64,000 nucleotides of DNA from Paenibacillus polymyxa M1. GTDB lineage: Bacteria; Bacillota; Bacilli; Paenibacillales; Paenibacillaceae. Below are positions 45,296 to 55,363 of the stretch, one piece after another. Below the pieces are notes generated by a model. It was not told the origin of the DNA and did not search any database. It saw only the letters and a list, made by a program, of their open reading frames with translations. The stretch is taken from contig NC_017542.1 in the NCBI RefSeq assembly GCF_000237325.1, positions 301,001-365,000 of the forward strand, read 5' to 3'. Made by a program: the position numbers and the translations under genes. The stretch's first letter is position 1. Every line of letters starts with the position of its first letter.

Positions 45296-46947
45296 GATAA
45301 CAATTTCCCTTTCCGCAATTCCTCCTGCAGCGCCCGCAGGCGGCTGTGACGGCTGGTAAAGGTCGTGAAGAACAGCCCCCAGCGTGTTTCTTGCTTCATT
45401 TTCTTGTACAGCTTGAACAATCGTTTTAACAGCTTAACCGCTGCTTTATAGCTAGATCTGTTTTTTTCCAGCACATAACGTTCTACCGCTTGATGGTAAA
45501 AGGGCAGCAACAACTCAGGCGCGTTCTTTTCAATAGGTTGCAGCACGCTCACCCGAAAACTTAAAGGTTCACTGCGTATGCTTAGCTGATAGTCGATCCA
45601 TTGCCGCCATTTTTCATGAGCAAGTAGAGCCTCTTCATACATTCCACCCGCAAATGGAAGCATACCCTTCAGCGTGTCCCACATGTCCTCCTCTGCTTCT
45701 GGAAGGTGCTGCAAAACCAGCTTCCAATCATGCATATAATCCTGTAAATGATCATCCCGATGACTGTGAAGGAGGGGGCCGATATGTCGCAGTCCGTTTT
45801 TGAGACGTACCCAATCTTCGGCCTGTCGCAACGCATGTAGGAACAACAGCAATTGGCTGGAGGAGATTTTTAGTGGAAAAGCCCGTTCCGCCTCCTGTAG
45901 CAGTTCCCAGGCTTTATGATCCTGCGCTTGGTAAACATACATCCAGCTCTGAGCCAGCATCCACGGAAGCCGTGCCAACCGTGCACTATGCTCCTCCTCA
46001 GCTGCATGTAAATGCTGTAATTCCTCCGTATATATATTGGAGTCCTGCCTTGCAGGATGCACCCAGTACAGCCAAAACTGATAATACGCGTCTGAAAAAT
46101 AAGTACCGTTCCGCGACTCTGTCAGCATTCTTCGGCGCAAATAAGCTAAAGTTTCTGCCATACGGGCCTCATGCATCGGTTCATCAGTCAGCTCCAGTGG
46201 ACTTTCAAAATCACGCTCAATCGCTTCTTTAAGCTCATCTGCGGCAATTTGTGTGTAGTATCCCATATAGGTATGAGTAGGGTAACCCGTCACGGGGGTC
46301 TGAGGCACCAGCTTTTCCAACACACGCAGATGAGCATGCAATCCATATAGCTGCTGCATGCCAGATGAGAGCTGCGGCTTTACGGCATAGATCGAAGCTA
46401 AAGCACTTTGGACATATTGAGAATTTTGGGTGTGTACATGATTAAGGGCGATACACTGATCAAACAGATCATGCCATTCGGAAACGGGCATGTCCGGTAT
46501 GTTGCTTGCTGTTTTACTGAGAGCATCTCGTGTTGTTTCCTTGTGCTCCAGCGAAAGGTTCGACCGGAAAGCAGTTGGGGTACGGGTGTCTGCTTTTGCA
46601 GCCAGCCGAGTGAATCCCGCCGAATGAGCGTTCACTAATGCATGAACGGAACGTTCCTGTTCATTCGCGTAATTCAGCAATACGGCGATCATATGCTTGC
46701 AGTTGATGCGAACAGGGCATGTACATCTGCTAGCAGCAAAAGCACTCAAGTGGAGATCCACTTCGTAGAGCTCATTCCCATCCACGACAGCCGCAATATG
46801 GTCAGCATCAGGCATTGCGAATTCTTTTACCTTTCCCTGCTTAAAGTACTGAAAACCTCGTTTGATTGTCACATCATTAAAATGGTCAGCCACGTTTTGA
46901 ATGAGCTGCTGCCACTGTATATCATCCATAAGATAGGTTGGTTTCAT
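45292..46947 (-). CDS. SWIM zinc-finger protein, partner of the SNF2 helicase
   Basis: A 551-residue protein with a SWIM zinc finger (CTCPVRINCKHMIAVLLNY, residues about 75-95) near the N terminus and a long helical repeat-like remainder. The ATG at 46947 has AGGAG 10 bases upstream; the TTG at 46953 is only 4 bases from it. Its TGA overlaps the start of the SNF2 gene (ATGA), so both are made together, a widespread bacterial pair. It may bind nucleic acid or recruit the helicase (inference). Confidence 0.9.
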   Translation of the reverse strand: MKPTYLMDDIQWQQLIQNVADHFNDVTIKRGFQYFKQGKVKEFAMPDADHIAAVVDGNELYEVDLHLSAFAASRCTCPVRINCKHMIAVLLNYANEQERSVHALVNAHSAGFTRLAAKADTRTPTAFRSNLSLEHKETTRDALSKTASNIPDMPVSEWHDLFDQCIALNHVHTQNSQYVQSALASIYAVKPQLSSGMQQLYGLHAHLRVLEKLVPQTPVTGYPTHTYMGYYTQIAADELKEAIERDFESPLELTDEPMHEARMAETLAYLRRRMLTESRNGTYFSDAYYQFWLYWVHPARQDSNIYTEELQHLHAAEEEHSARLARLPWMLAQSWMYVYQAQDHKAWELLQEAERAFPLKISSSQLLLFLHALRQAEDWVRLKNGLRHIGPLLHSHRDDHLQDYMHDWKLVLQHLPEAEEDMWDTLKGMLPFAGGMYEEALLAHEKWRQWIDYQLSIRSEPLSFRVSVLQPIEKNAPELLLPFYHQAVERYVLEKNRSSYKAAVKLLKRLFKLYKKMKQETRWGLFFTTFTSRHSRLRALQEELRKGKLLS

Positions 46948-47070
46948 ATGCAATAGTCTCCTAAGAGAGAATAGTTGATCTGGAAGTAGCTTAACTCTTC
47001 CATTATATCAGTTCACGAATGTAATTGAGTGGAGGGGGAGTTGGAAAATTTCGAGGAATAACCGCTGGCT

Positions 47071-47106
47071 AAAAAGTAAAACCCCTTACGCTATAGCATA
47101 AGGGGG
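47071..47106 (-). terminator. terminator of the gerA operon
   Basis: CCCCTTA/TAAGGGG stem (47082-47088 with 47099-47105, extended by a GCTATAGC core) followed on the minus strand by TTTTACTTTTT. Thirty bases after the gerAB end. Confidence 0.88.
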
Positions 47107-47136
47107 GAGTCATTGGCAAGAGCGAGGAGATACCCT

Positions 47137-48256
47137 TTACTGTTTTCCATCCGTTTTTTCTGTTCGATGGAAGACCATAGAGATGACAAGAAGCACCGAA
47201 GGTACTGCTGCACATACAACAATTCCAACATAACCTATTATTTTATCGAAGTTGCCTATTTCAATAAAATTTTGGGGATACATGCTCAGGCAAAATAATA
47301 TAATTAACGGGAGATAACAGATATACTTGTTCCACTTCTGGGTGAGCTGGCTGATTCCAGTAACAATATAGAAATAATAATTTGAGGCGGTCATGAAGAT
47401 TTTGATCGTCCACAAAATGATAAATAATATTTCAAATCGTTCCAGGAACGCACCGGGGAATTCAATTTGCTGTGCAAAAGAAACGACGGGCCACTGCAAT
47501 CGGGAAACTTCTTCTACTGACATACAGCCAATGACCATCGTTACCATTAAAATATACAAACCCATTGCAATCGAGTAGCCAATCCACCCGGCCTTCCATG
47601 CTTTTTGTGGGTGGGTCATCACATTAGTTAATATAAGGATCGATTCAAAACCCATTGTAGAGAAAGGTATAACTTTAAGTGATTCAAAGATCGGACGCCA
47701 ACCTTTATGAAAAACAGGGCGCAAATTATCAAGATTAAAATGGTTGATATTAAGAATGATCAACAATAAAAAAACAATAAAGGTTAAAGGGAAAAAAAGA
47801 CTCGATCAATCGCACCATTGCATGGAGACCGCCCCAGGTCAAATACCCAATCAGCAGAAGAAACGGCAAGAGAATCATGCTTATCGGGGTTCTCTCCAGT
47901 GCAAGACCTTTGAGGAATTCCGCCATCATTCTACATACAAGAGAGCAGATCATCGTGCAAAATACAATAAATGCGATATTGATCAGAAAGCCGATGAATT
48001 TACCTGCAATCACAGGATTGAACTCATAGAACGTCTTCCCTGGAAATCTATGGCACAATTTAACGTGGATAAAAATGACGCCGATCCCAAGCAGAGTTGC
48101 CAGCAAAAGTCCCTGCCACACGTCGGGTGTTTGCGTCTTCTCCGCAATGGTTCTTGGTAAACTGACAATACCCACAGCATACACAGTCGAAGTGACGGTG
48201 AATAAGGCTTGCAGGGTAGATATTTTCTCCTGTTTCATGGAAGGTATGTTAGACAT
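47137..48256 (-). pseudogene. gerAB: gerAB spore germination permease, frameshifted
   Basis: GerAB-type amino acid permease-like germinant receptor subunit, expected at about 365-370 residues with ten helices. The first part (48256 to about 47790) reads MSNIPSMKQEKISTLQALFTVTSTVYAVGIVSLPRTI and ends SFFPFNLYCFFIVDHS; the rest resumes in another frame (FPLTFIVFLLLIILNINHFNLDNLRPV) to the stop at 47137. Reading across a run of seven A (47792-47798, T7 on the coding strand) as six restores one continuous frame of normal length. So this is a single +1 homopolymer frameshift: a real knock-out, phase variation or a sequencing error. Starts directly after gerAC with AGGGTGAG. Confidence 0.85.
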
Positions 48257-49411
48257 TTACTCACCCTCTTCCTTTGAATAGGCACCAGTTCGCTCTATCT
48301 GTACTTTAGCCTTAACATCGATCGGTATTTGACTGAATGTGTCTTGCCAATTTTCCTTTACCCGATCCCAGTAAGCGGGATAATTTACTTTTACTTTTGT
48401 GCCAAAACCGACTACATCTGCTCTCATTTCTTTCTGGAGTGTGTTTAGCGATTGGGATACGGTCTGTTTGATTTCATCCTGCGCCTCTTGTTTGGCGGTT
48501 TGGATGAATGATTCCTTCAGGAAGTCTTCAGAATTAACCGTGCTTTCGTTTAGTTTGATATCTGTTTTAATACGAACTGTGAATGAGAGGTCCTGCCCGT
48601 TGAGGTGGGGAATAAGTTTTGTATGGACATCCTCAACTTCAAAGACCATAGATTGATTTGACTTTGAGCTCTCAGTTCTAATAATTGAACCCTTCGTTTT
48701 TCCCAGCATCCAGTTGATTCCGATGACGTCCTCTTCGTCCAGCCAATAAGCAAATTTCTTCGTTTTGCCGCGGATCAGAGCTGCACCTGAGAAGTGGTTG
48801 CCTCCACCGGTTTCTAGGCATTGAATGAGGAAGTCAGCTCCTTGTGAGATATGCGTAGAAATTTCCCCTAATGTTATTCTATAAGGTATTTTTGAATTTA
48901 AATTGCTGTTTTTAGCCAATGCTTCAAGGTCAATAGAAGGTATCTCTTGATGTTTGCCCATCTTATTGAGCGCATCTTTCGCATTGTCTTTTACGATCAT
49001 AACAAGTGATTTTCGACTTGGTTTATAGGAGCGAGTAAACGTATCTAACAACTGATCGATTCTTCTTTTTTGTATAGCTTGGTCACTAATCAAAATCAAG
49101 CGAATAAAACTATATAAAGGAGCACGAGATACCTGCTTAGCCTGTTCCCTGGAAGCAGACTGGATGGAATCTTTATTGAAGGTTGTTACGTTGCGATACA
49201 TATTTTTTCTGGATTTCTGCGCGATTAAGTGCTGGTAGGTAAGTTCCAGCATATCCTGCTGATCCGTATCAATGGCGACGCCTTGAATAATACTCAAGTT
49301 ATCGATCTCTCTGCTATCCCAACAACCGGTGAGGAGAGTACACGCGATCCATGCGGCAAAGCATTTTTGTACCCATAGGGTGCGACGAAACAGAAGGCCG
49401 TAAGAAATCAT
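48257..49411 (-). CDS. gerAC: GerAC-type germinant receptor lipoprotein
   Basis: A 384-residue lipoprotein of the Ger(x)C family: signal peptide ending LLTGC with Cys30 as lipid anchor, then WDSREIDNLSIIQGVAIDTD, the typical mature N terminus. The GerAC domain includes SLVMIVKDNAKDALN, the middle FSGAALIRGKTKKFAYWLDEEDVIGINWMLGKTKGSI, and the C-terminal VVGFGTKVKVNYPAYWDRVKENWQDTFSQIPIDVKAKVQIERTG. It lies in the spore inner membrane. It starts 4 bases after gerAA with AAGGAAG, and its stop adjoins the gerAB start. Gene order AA-AC-AB is common in bacilli. Confidence 0.95.
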   Translation of the reverse strand: MISYGLLFRRTLWVQKCFAAWIACTLLTGCWDSREIDNLSIIQGVAIDTDQQDMLELTYQHLIAQKSRKNMYRNVTTFNKDSIQSASREQAKQVSRAPLYSFIRLILISDQAIQKRRIDQLLDTFTRSYKPSRKSLVMIVKDNAKDALNKMGKHQEIPSIDLEALAKNSNLNSKIPYRITLGEISTHISQGADFLIQCLETGGGNHFSGAALIRGKTKKFAYWLDEEDVIGINWMLGKTKGSIIRTESSKSNQSMVFEVEDVHTKLIPHLNGQDLSFTVRIKTDIKLNESTVNSEDFLKESFIQTAKQEAQDEIKQTVSQSLNTLQKEMRADVVGFGTKVKVNYPAYWDRVKENWQDTFSQIPIDVKAKVQIERTGAYSKEEGE

Positions 49412-49415
49412 AGTT

Positions 49416-50894
49416 TTACTTCCTTTTCCTGTTAGAGTGTGTTTCGTCCTGTGTTTTTAGCATCATAGGACGTTTTCTGAGATATTTATAAGGAACCCGA
49501 ACCAAGGTGTCTTGTTGATCTCTTAGCCGAACAGGGGCTAGGGGTGACATGTAAGGAACACCAAAGCTCTTGATCTGGACCATGTGTACACCTAAACAAA
49601 TAAAGGCTAAAATTACTCCATAAAGCCCAAAAACCCCTGCGATCATCATAATGGGAAAACGAAGAAGCCGAATTCCGATACTGCCGCTGTACTGCGGGCT
49701 TGCAAAGGACGCAATGGCAGTAAGACCAACAACAATAATCAGAAAAGCACTTACAACCGCCGCCTCGACAGCTGCTTGTCCAATAACAAGACCGCCTACA
49801 ATACCGATGACCTGTCCTATCCCTTTGGGTAGCCGCAGACTGGCCTCGCGCAATATTTCCAATGCCAATTCCATAATTAAAGCCTCCACAAAAACGGGAA
49901 AAGGGATTCCCTCCCTTGAGGCAACGATAGATATGACCAGCTCAGGCGGGATTAATCCAGGATGGAAAGAAATCAGTGCAACGTACAACGAAGGTAGGAA
50001 TGTTGCAATGAACAAAGCCATTAAACGAAGCATGCGGAAAAATGTCCCTAAGGGGAAACGCTCATAATAATCTTCTGGCGATTGAGCCAGCATCCAGAAG
50101 GTCATGGGAGCAATTAGGACAAAAGGGGTGCCATCTAGCATAATGACAACCCTCCCTGACATTAAGGCCGTTATAGCTTTATCCGAGCGTTCAGAGGCTT
50201 GAATCTGGGGAAACGGAGACCATGGATGTTCCTCGATCCATTGCTCAATAACCCCGGTATCGGAAGCATCATCCACATCAATCGTTTCGACTCTTCGCTT
50301 AACTTCTTGAACTAGCTCCGGATTTGCGATATCCGATATGTACAAGATTGCTAATTTACGGGAAGATCTCCTTCCTATGGTTATTTTGTCTATTCTGAAA
50401 CTAATATCTTTGATGTGCCTTCTAACCATTGCCAGGTTGCTTTCCAAATCCTCAATAAAACCTTCCCTTGGTCCTCTAACCAAAGTTTCGGTGCTGGGTT
50501 CCTCAACACTTCGCGAAGGAAATTTGCCTGTAGAAGCAAAAAAAACATCATCAGTCCCTTCGATCAGCAGACAAGTATATCCCGATAATACTTTGCTTAC
50601 ACACGTCTCAAGGTCTGTCCCTTCTGTCATATCGATCGTAAATGCTGTCTGCTGTATCAACTCCTCCTTTATTTTGTCAGGATTAACTGGGGAGTGGTTT
50701 TCACGGATTCCAGTTAAAATGAGCGGCTTGACGATTTGTTCGTTAATCATACTTGTATCCGCAATACCGGAGAGATAGATCATAATGACATGAATTCCCG
50801 TTTGGCCTACATTCATTTTTTTGAAGACGACATCAGGAAGATGACCCAGAGTCTTTTCAAGATAATCTAATTTTGCCTCGAGTGGTCTTGCCAA
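49416..50894 (-). CDS. gerAA: GerAA-type germinant receptor subunit, TTG start
   Basis: A 492-residue spore germination protein of the GerA/SpoVAF family. N-terminal soluble part (about 1-235) with TGIHVIMIYLSGIADTSMINEQIVKPLI; membrane part from about 240 (RVVIMLDGTPFVLIAPMTFWMLAQSPEDYYERFPLGTFFRMLR..., GLIPPELVISIVASREGIPFPVFVEALIMELALEILREASLRLPKGIGQVIGIVGGLVIGQAAVEA) with the conserved proline/glycine motifs of the family. The TTG at 50894 has AAGGGGG at 8 bases; the upstream in-frame TTG at 50912 overlaps that site. First gene of the operon, behind a sigma-G-like promoter. Confidence 0.95.
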   Translation of the reverse strand: MARPLEAKLDYLEKTLGHLPDVVFKKMNVGQTGIHVIMIYLSGIADTSMINEQIVKPLILTGIRENHSPVNPDKIKEELIQQTAFTIDMTEGTDLETCVSKVLSGYTCLLIEGTDDVFFASTGKFPSRSVEEPSTETLVRGPREGFIEDLESNLAMVRRHIKDISFRIDKITIGRRSSRKLAILYISDIANPELVQEVKRRVETIDVDDASDTGVIEQWIEEHPWSPFPQIQASERSDKAITALMSGRVVIMLDGTPFVLIAPMTFWMLAQSPEDYYERFPLGTFFRMLRLMALFIATFLPSLYVALISFHPGLIPPELVISIVASREGIPFPVFVEALIMELALEILREASLRLPKGIGQVIGIVGGLVIGQAAVEAAVVSAFLIIVVGLTAIASFASPQYSGSIGIRLLRFPIMMIAGVFGLYGVILAFICLGVHMVQIKSFGVPYMSPLAPVRLRDQQDTLVRVPYKYLRKRPMMLKTQDETHSNRKRK

Positions 50895-50936
50895 TGACGT
50901 TTCCCCCTTCAAAAAGCTTAAAGCATGATATGCATG

Positions 50937-50966
50937 TAATATGTGTAAAATAGTGATAAATATTCA
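50937..50966 (-). promoter_or_regulatory. sigma-G (forespore) type promoter of the gerA operon
   Basis: On the minus strand TGAATA (50961-50966), 17-bp spacer, CATATTA (50937-50943). The forespore sigma-G consensus is TGAATA and CATACTA, so one base differs. It lies 43 bp before the gerAA start, matching forespore expression of gerA operons. Confidence 0.75.
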
Positions 50967-50983
50967 TTGATCGTTTTTCCCAG

Positions 50984-51016
50984 CAAAAGCAAAAACGAAC
51001 ACCTAATGGTGTTCGT
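50984..51016 (-). terminator. terminator after pgmB
   Basis: ACGAACACC/GGTGTTCGT stem (50995-51003 with 51008-51016), ATTA-type loop, then TTTTTGCTTTTG on the minus strand, 44 bases after the pgmB stop. Confidence 0.88.
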
Positions 51017-51059
51017 CTTTAGTCATACATAAGGCTATATGAACTTAATCAGAATGGGA

Positions 51060-51725
51060 TCATTTTTTGAACTCGTAAAAATGTTCCTCCAGCATGCTCA
51101 AGGAAAGCTCGGCTGTAGTGGCTACCACGATATCTGCACCTTGCATTTGCGAAGGTGTTCCTACACCGACCGCGAACATCCCGGCACCCTTGATCGCCTG
51201 TATGCCTGCCTGTGCGTCTTCTATGCCGATACAGTCGGCAGGCTGAACGCCTAGATTCGCAGCTCCGGCGAGGAAAATTTCCGGGTCAGGTTTTCCATGC
51301 CGAATGGCAGTAACATCTACCACACTGTCAAAATAGTGCGCTAGCTCCAGCCGATCCAGTATAAACGCTGCATTTTTGCTCGCAGAGGCCAGCGCGATGC
51401 CAACTCGGGCTTCACGCAGCTCCTTCAAAAGCGCTTGAATGCCCGGAAGAACGTCTGAGGGAGTCAAGGCTGAGATGAGCCGCTGATACTCGGTGTTTTT
51501 TTGTATAGCCAGTTCTTGCTTGCCTTCTTCTGATAACGTATTGGACAGGTTACCGCGTGCCAGTATTTTGTCGAGCGATTCCGTACGGCTGATTCCTTTT
51601 AACTGTTCATTAAATTCCCGATCAAAAGGGATGCTGAGCGCTGCTGCCAAGCTACCCCATGCCTGAAAATGATATTCGGCGGTATCTGTAATGACTCCGT
51701 CCAGATCAAAAATAACTGCTTTCAT
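51060..51725 (-). CDS. pgmB: beta-phosphoglucomutase
   Basis: A 221-residue HAD-family phosphatase-fold enzyme that converts beta-D-glucose 1-phosphate to glucose 6-phosphate. Nucleophile and acid Asp in FDLDGVITDTAEYHFQAW at residues 5-22, cap-domain LKGISRTESLDKILA, GIALASASKNAAFILDRL, and the loops GKPDPEIFLAGA and IEDAQAGIQAIKGAGM, all typical of beta-PGM. Start 51725 is chosen for GGGGGAAA upstream; the ORF could extend 24 bases. Lies 24 bases after the maltose phosphorylase gene, whose product it processes. Confidence 0.95.
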   Translation of the reverse strand: MKAVIFDLDGVITDTAEYHFQAWGSLAAALSIPFDREFNEQLKGISRTESLDKILARGNLSNTLSEEGKQELAIQKNTEYQRLISALTPSDVLPGIQALLKELREARVGIALASASKNAAFILDRLELAHYFDSVVDVTAIRHGKPDPEIFLAGAANLGVQPADCIGIEDAQAGIQAIKGAGMFAVGVGTPSQMQGADIVVATTAELSLSMLEEHFYEFKK

Positions 51726-51749
51726 TTGCTTTCCCCCTGTCTGGTCCAT

Positions 51750-54032
51750 TTATGAAGCACTGCTCGCCATTAACGACTGCCCACTGGTAATATGCGTTGG
51801 CTGTCCATACAGCTCCAGCGTCAGCGGTTCTCCGTCCAGCAGGGTAATGATTACTTCACCCTCCTGTACGAGAATACTTAGCAAGCGGCCGCGATAGTTG
51901 ATTTTAAACGTATATTTGTTCCAGTCCTTCGGCAGAAAAGGAGAAAAGCTGAGTGTTTCATTATAGGTTCTCATCCCGGCAAATCCCTGTACAATCGCCA
52001 GCCAGCTTCCTGTCATGGAGGTGATATGAAGTCCGTCTTCGGTGTCATTATTATAGTTATCCAGATCCAGACGGGCCGTCCGTTTATACATTTCGACTGC
52101 CTTATCCTCCATTTTGAGTTCAGCGGCCAGCACGGCATGAATCGAAGGAGACAGACTGGATTCATGAACGGTCATTGGCTCGTAAAATGCAAAATTGCGT
52201 GCTTTTTCCTCCAGCGTGAACTGGTCTCCAAAGAAATAGAGCCCTTGCAGTACATCCGCTTGCTTAATGAAGCAGGAACGCAGGATTTTATCCCAAGACC
52301 ATTTCTGATTAAGTGGTAGATTGCTAGGATGCAAAGTGGATACAGGCTGCAAATCTTTATCCATAAAGGTATCGTGCTGTACGAAGACGCCCCGCTCTTC
52401 ATCATAAGGATAGTACATGTTGTTAATGATATCTTGCCAATGTGCACGCTCATCAGCTGTTACGGCCAGGCGCTGCGATTTCTCAGTCGAAATTTGAGGC
52501 AAGACTGACAAAGTATATTTCAGAACCCACGCAGCCAGCGTATTGGTATACCAGTTGTTATTAACGTTATTTTCGTATTCGTTTGGCCCGGTAACCCCGT
52601 GGATCATATACTGCTGACGGCTCTTGGAGAAATGAACTCGATCGGCCCAGAAACGGCTAATTTCGACCAGTACGTCGATCCCGTAGTCATGCAGATAGGT
52701 CAAGTCCCCCGTATAATTGGTGTAATTGTAAATGGCATAGGCAATTGCACCGTTACGATGGATTTCTTCGAAGGTAATTTCCCATTCGTTATGGCATTCC
52801 ACGCCTGTAAAAGTGACCATAGGATACAGTGCCCCGCGAAGCCCTTGCTGGGTTGCGTTATGCTTGGCACCCTCCAGATGTTGATGACGGTACAGCAGCA
52901 GATTTCGCGTTACCTCCGGATCGGCAAGCGCCAGATACATAGGTACGGCATATGCCTCTGTATCCCAATAGGTGGCACCGCCATATTTTTCACCCGTAAA
53001 GCCCTTCGGCCCGATATTCAGACGAGCATCTTCACCGTAGTACGTAGAGAATAGCTGGAAAATGTTAAAGCGTATTCCCTGTTGGGCCTCCGTATCCCCC
53101 TCAATTTCAACATCTGCCTTGTCCCAGCGTCTGGCCCAAGCGTCGATATGATCTTGCTTAAGAGAGGTGTAGCCTTTATTCACAGCTTCTACAGCGATGC
53201 GTTCACCTTGCGGAATCAATGCATCCTTTTCCATATCGCGTGAAGTGGTGACGGCTACAATTTTTTGCAGTTGGATACGGTCACCTGGCGAGACGTTGTA
53301 TTGATAGTGGCGTGCAGCATACAAAAAGCCCTCTTCCGTCGTCTGCTCATATTGTCCCTCGGTTACAATACCCATGGTAGCGTTTACGGTAAAGCGCGGA
53401 ATACCGAAGGGATTATCTATCGTCGTTGTGGACAGGCTGATGAATTGCTCTTGAACCTCACGGGCCTCTTCCAGCCAAAATACCTCGTCATAATTTGTGT
53501 CCTCATTCTTCGTATTGCCGTCCAAATAAGGAACAAGCTCAATGTTTAAAGGCTGATCACTTATATTTTCGACCTGATAATCAATCAGGCATAATTCACG
53601 TGTAGTAATGCTCAGAAAACGCTCTGTAGTGATACGAATCTGGTCGTTCACAGTACAAGCGCGCCGCAGGATTCCCTGCTTCATGTCCAGTTCCTGCACA
53701 AAATCGCTGATCTGTGCCGTAAATAAGTCCACTTCCTCTTGGTTTACAATCAAACGGATGCCGATGAAATTCATGGCATTGATGACCTTGCCGAAATATT
53801 CAGGATAGCCGTTCTTCCACCAGCCTACCTTTGTTTTGTCAGGGAACCATATACCGGAGATATACGTCCCCTGATGATGATCCCCTGAATAAGTTTCCTC
53901 AAAATTGCCGCGCATGCCCATATAACCGTTGCCTATGGACGTTAAGCTTTCCTGTAATCGCATGTGTGTGCTATGTAGAGTGTGTGTTGTCAGCTTCCAA
54001 CTATCTACGTCAAATAATCGGTTGTAAACCAT
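51750..54032 (-). CDS. malP: GH65 maltose phosphorylase
   Basis: A 760-residue family GH65 phosphorylase that splits maltose with phosphate into glucose and beta-glucose 1-phosphate. The N-terminal region [59 protein letters not shown] is characteristic of maltose phosphorylases; the catalytic acid is Glu485 in [12 protein letters not shown], matching Glu487 of the Lactobacillus enzyme. No signal peptide. Kojibiose or nigerose phosphorylase activity is less likely, given the pgmB, maltose PTS and LacI regulator neighbours. Preceded by a perfect LacI-type operator and GAGAGGGGT. Confidence 0.92.
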   Translation of the reverse strand: MVYNRLFDVDSWKLTTHTLHSTHMRLQESLTSIGNGYMGMRGNFEETYSGDHHQGTYISGIWFPDKTKVGWWKNGYPEYFGKVINAMNFIGIRLIVNQEEVDLFTAQISDFVQELDMKQGILRRACTVNDQIRITTERFLSITTRELCLIDYQVENISDQPLNIELVPYLDGNTKNEDTNYDEVFWLEEAREVQEQFISLSTTTIDNPFGIPRFTVNATMGIVTEGQYEQTTEEGFLYAARHYQYNVSPGDRIQLQKIVAVTTSRDMEKDALIPQGERIAVEAVNKGYTSLKQDHIDAWARRWDKADVEIEGDTEAQQGIRFNIFQLFSTYYGEDARLNIGPKGFTGEKYGGATYWDTEAYAVPMYLALADPEVTRNLLLYRHQHLEGAKHNATQQGLRGALYPMVTFTGVECHNEWEITFEEIHRNGAIAYAIYNYTNYTGDLTYLHDYGIDVLVEISRFWADRVHFSKSRQQYMIHGVTGPNEYENNVNNNWYTNTLAAWVLKYTLSVLPQISTEKSQRLAVTADERAHWQDIINNMYYPYDEERGVFVQHDTFMDKDLQPVSTLHPSNLPLNQKWSWDKILRSCFIKQADVLQGLYFFGDQFTLEEKARNFAFYEPMTVHESSLSPSIHAVLAAELKMEDKAVEMYKRTARLDLDNYNNDTEDGLHITSMTGSWLAIVQGFAGMRTYNETLSFSPFLPKDWNKYTFKINYRGRLLSILVQEGEVIITLLDGEPLTLELYGQPTHITSGQSLMASSAS

Positions 54033-54106
54033 GATTGCGTACCCCTCTCGGAAAATGAGATCGTTGTTTTAACGGAACCAATATATGAGCGAGTTCAGTA
54101 TATAGT

Positions 54107-54118
54107 GCAACCGTTTGC
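54107..54118. promoter_or_regulatory. LacI/MalR-type operator upstream of malP
   Basis: GCAACCGTTTGC, i.e. GCAA-N-CG-N-TTGC, a perfect LacI-family half-site pair. It lies about 75 bp upstream of the malP start; on the minus strand it contains TTGCAC, a possible -35 element, with an A/T-rich -10 region 17-19 bp further. It is matched by an operator before malT. Confidence 0.75.
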
Positions 54119-54128
54119 CCTGTCAACG

Positions 54129-54166
54129 CAAAAAAACTGATTTTATGAATATCCATAAAATCAGTT
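54129..54166 (-). terminator. terminator of the malR gene
   Basis: A 13-bp perfect stem (54135-54147 with 54154-54166) followed on the minus strand by T8. Twenty bases after the malR stop and just ahead of the malP promoter, so malP transcription is separate from malR. Confidence 0.9.
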
Positions 54167-54186
54167 CTTGTTCATTTCTTAGAGAT

Positions 54187-55194
54187 TCATAGTGTCTGGC
54201 TTGATTTGCGCTCTACAATTCGGTGGGGAACAATGATGTGCTTGGTCAATTCTTTCGGGTCTTCAATTTTTTCGATCAGACTTTTGGCAGCCTGATAACC
54301 AAGGCTGAAGATATCAATATCCACGGAAGTAAGTGGGGGATTCATCAGCTCAGCCAGCATCAAGTTATTGAAGCTCACCATGGACAGCTGCTCTGGCATG
54401 GATACGCCTAACTGAGCAAGCATTTTCTGTACGGCCATGGCTACAAGGTCGTCGCTAACGATCATCGCAGTAGGCGGCGGGGTAGCCTGCAATAACGTGC
54501 GCATGTCCTCTAGATTAAAGGGCTCCCTGACCACGTATTCCTTCGGTAGAGGCAAGCCGGCTTCTCGTAGTGCGTCTTGGTAGCCTCGGAGTCTTTCAAG
54601 ATTTACGATGTGTTCCTGATCACCGCCAACATAAGCAATGCGCTCATGATTCAGCCCCGTCAAATAAGTGACCACATCTTTGGCTGCCTGGTAGTTATCG
54701 TTGTCTACATGGGTAGTTTCACTGACAAACTGCTGAGGCTTGCCGATAACGGTATAGGGAATTTTCTCTTTATGAAGATACTCCACGATGCTATCCTTTT
54801 GCTTGGAGTACAGGACAATGTAGCCGTCAACGCGTCCGGTCCGGGTCATTAGCTTTACGCGGGATAGCAATTCATCACTCGTTTTGCCTGTGACAATCGA
54901 CAGTGTATAGTTGTGCTCGTTTACCCATTCGCTGATCCCGCGTAGGCTTTCCGGAAAGAAAGGATTCTGAAAGATCGCCACGTCCGATTCAGGCATAATA
55001 ATGCCTATTGACTGTGTGACACGGTTAGCCAGGCTTTGAGCGGAATAGTTGGGTTCATAGCCAAGCGCCTTCATTTCTTTACGAACGCGTGCCTTGGTGG
55101 CTTCGCTGATTTTGGGGCTGTCTTGAATGACACGGGATACGGTGGAAGTAGCAACTTTAGCACGTTTTGCGACATCTTTGATGGTTACTGCCAT
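54187..55194 (-). CDS. malR: LacI family repressor, likely MalR
   Basis: A 335-residue LacI/GalR regulator: helix-turn-helix and hinge at the N terminus (VTIKDVAKRAKVATSTVSRVIQDSPKISEATKARVRKEMKALGYEPNYSAQSLA) and a sugar-binding core (SIGIIMPESDVAIFQNPFFPESLRGI, GYIVLYSKQKDSIV, DNDNYQAAKDVVTYL, ERIAYVGGD). Lies between the malP-pgmB operon and the divergent malT gene; both have the same GCAA-N-CG-N-TTGC operator, so it most likely represses both until maltose or its phosphate is present. Starts after AAAGGAG. Confidence 0.92.
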   Translation of the reverse strand: MAVTIKDVAKRAKVATSTVSRVIQDSPKISEATKARVRKEMKALGYEPNYSAQSLANRVTQSIGIIMPESDVAIFQNPFFPESLRGISEWVNEHNYTLSIVTGKTSDELLSRVKLMTRTGRVDGYIVLYSKQKDSIVEYLHKEKIPYTVIGKPQQFVSETTHVDNDNYQAAKDVVTYLTGLNHERIAYVGGDQEHIVNLERLRGYQDALREAGLPLPKEYVVREPFNLEDMRTLLQATPPPTAMIVSDDLVAMAVQKMLAQLGVSMPEQLSMVSFNNLMLAELMNPPLTSVDIDIFSLGYQAAKSLIEKIEDPKELTKHIIVPHRIVERKSSQTL

Positions 55195-55363
55195 CGTCTT
55201 CGTCTCCTTTTGCTATCTCAAGCAGAAAATATTATGTTCTATCATACGATATTGCTCCAATTTCAACAAATTAGCGGCTTTTTCGAGTATTTCTATCAGC
55301 ATTAACCAAGATATTTATAACTAGGGTATTGCCAATAGAAAGCGATATCATTATAATAATCGT

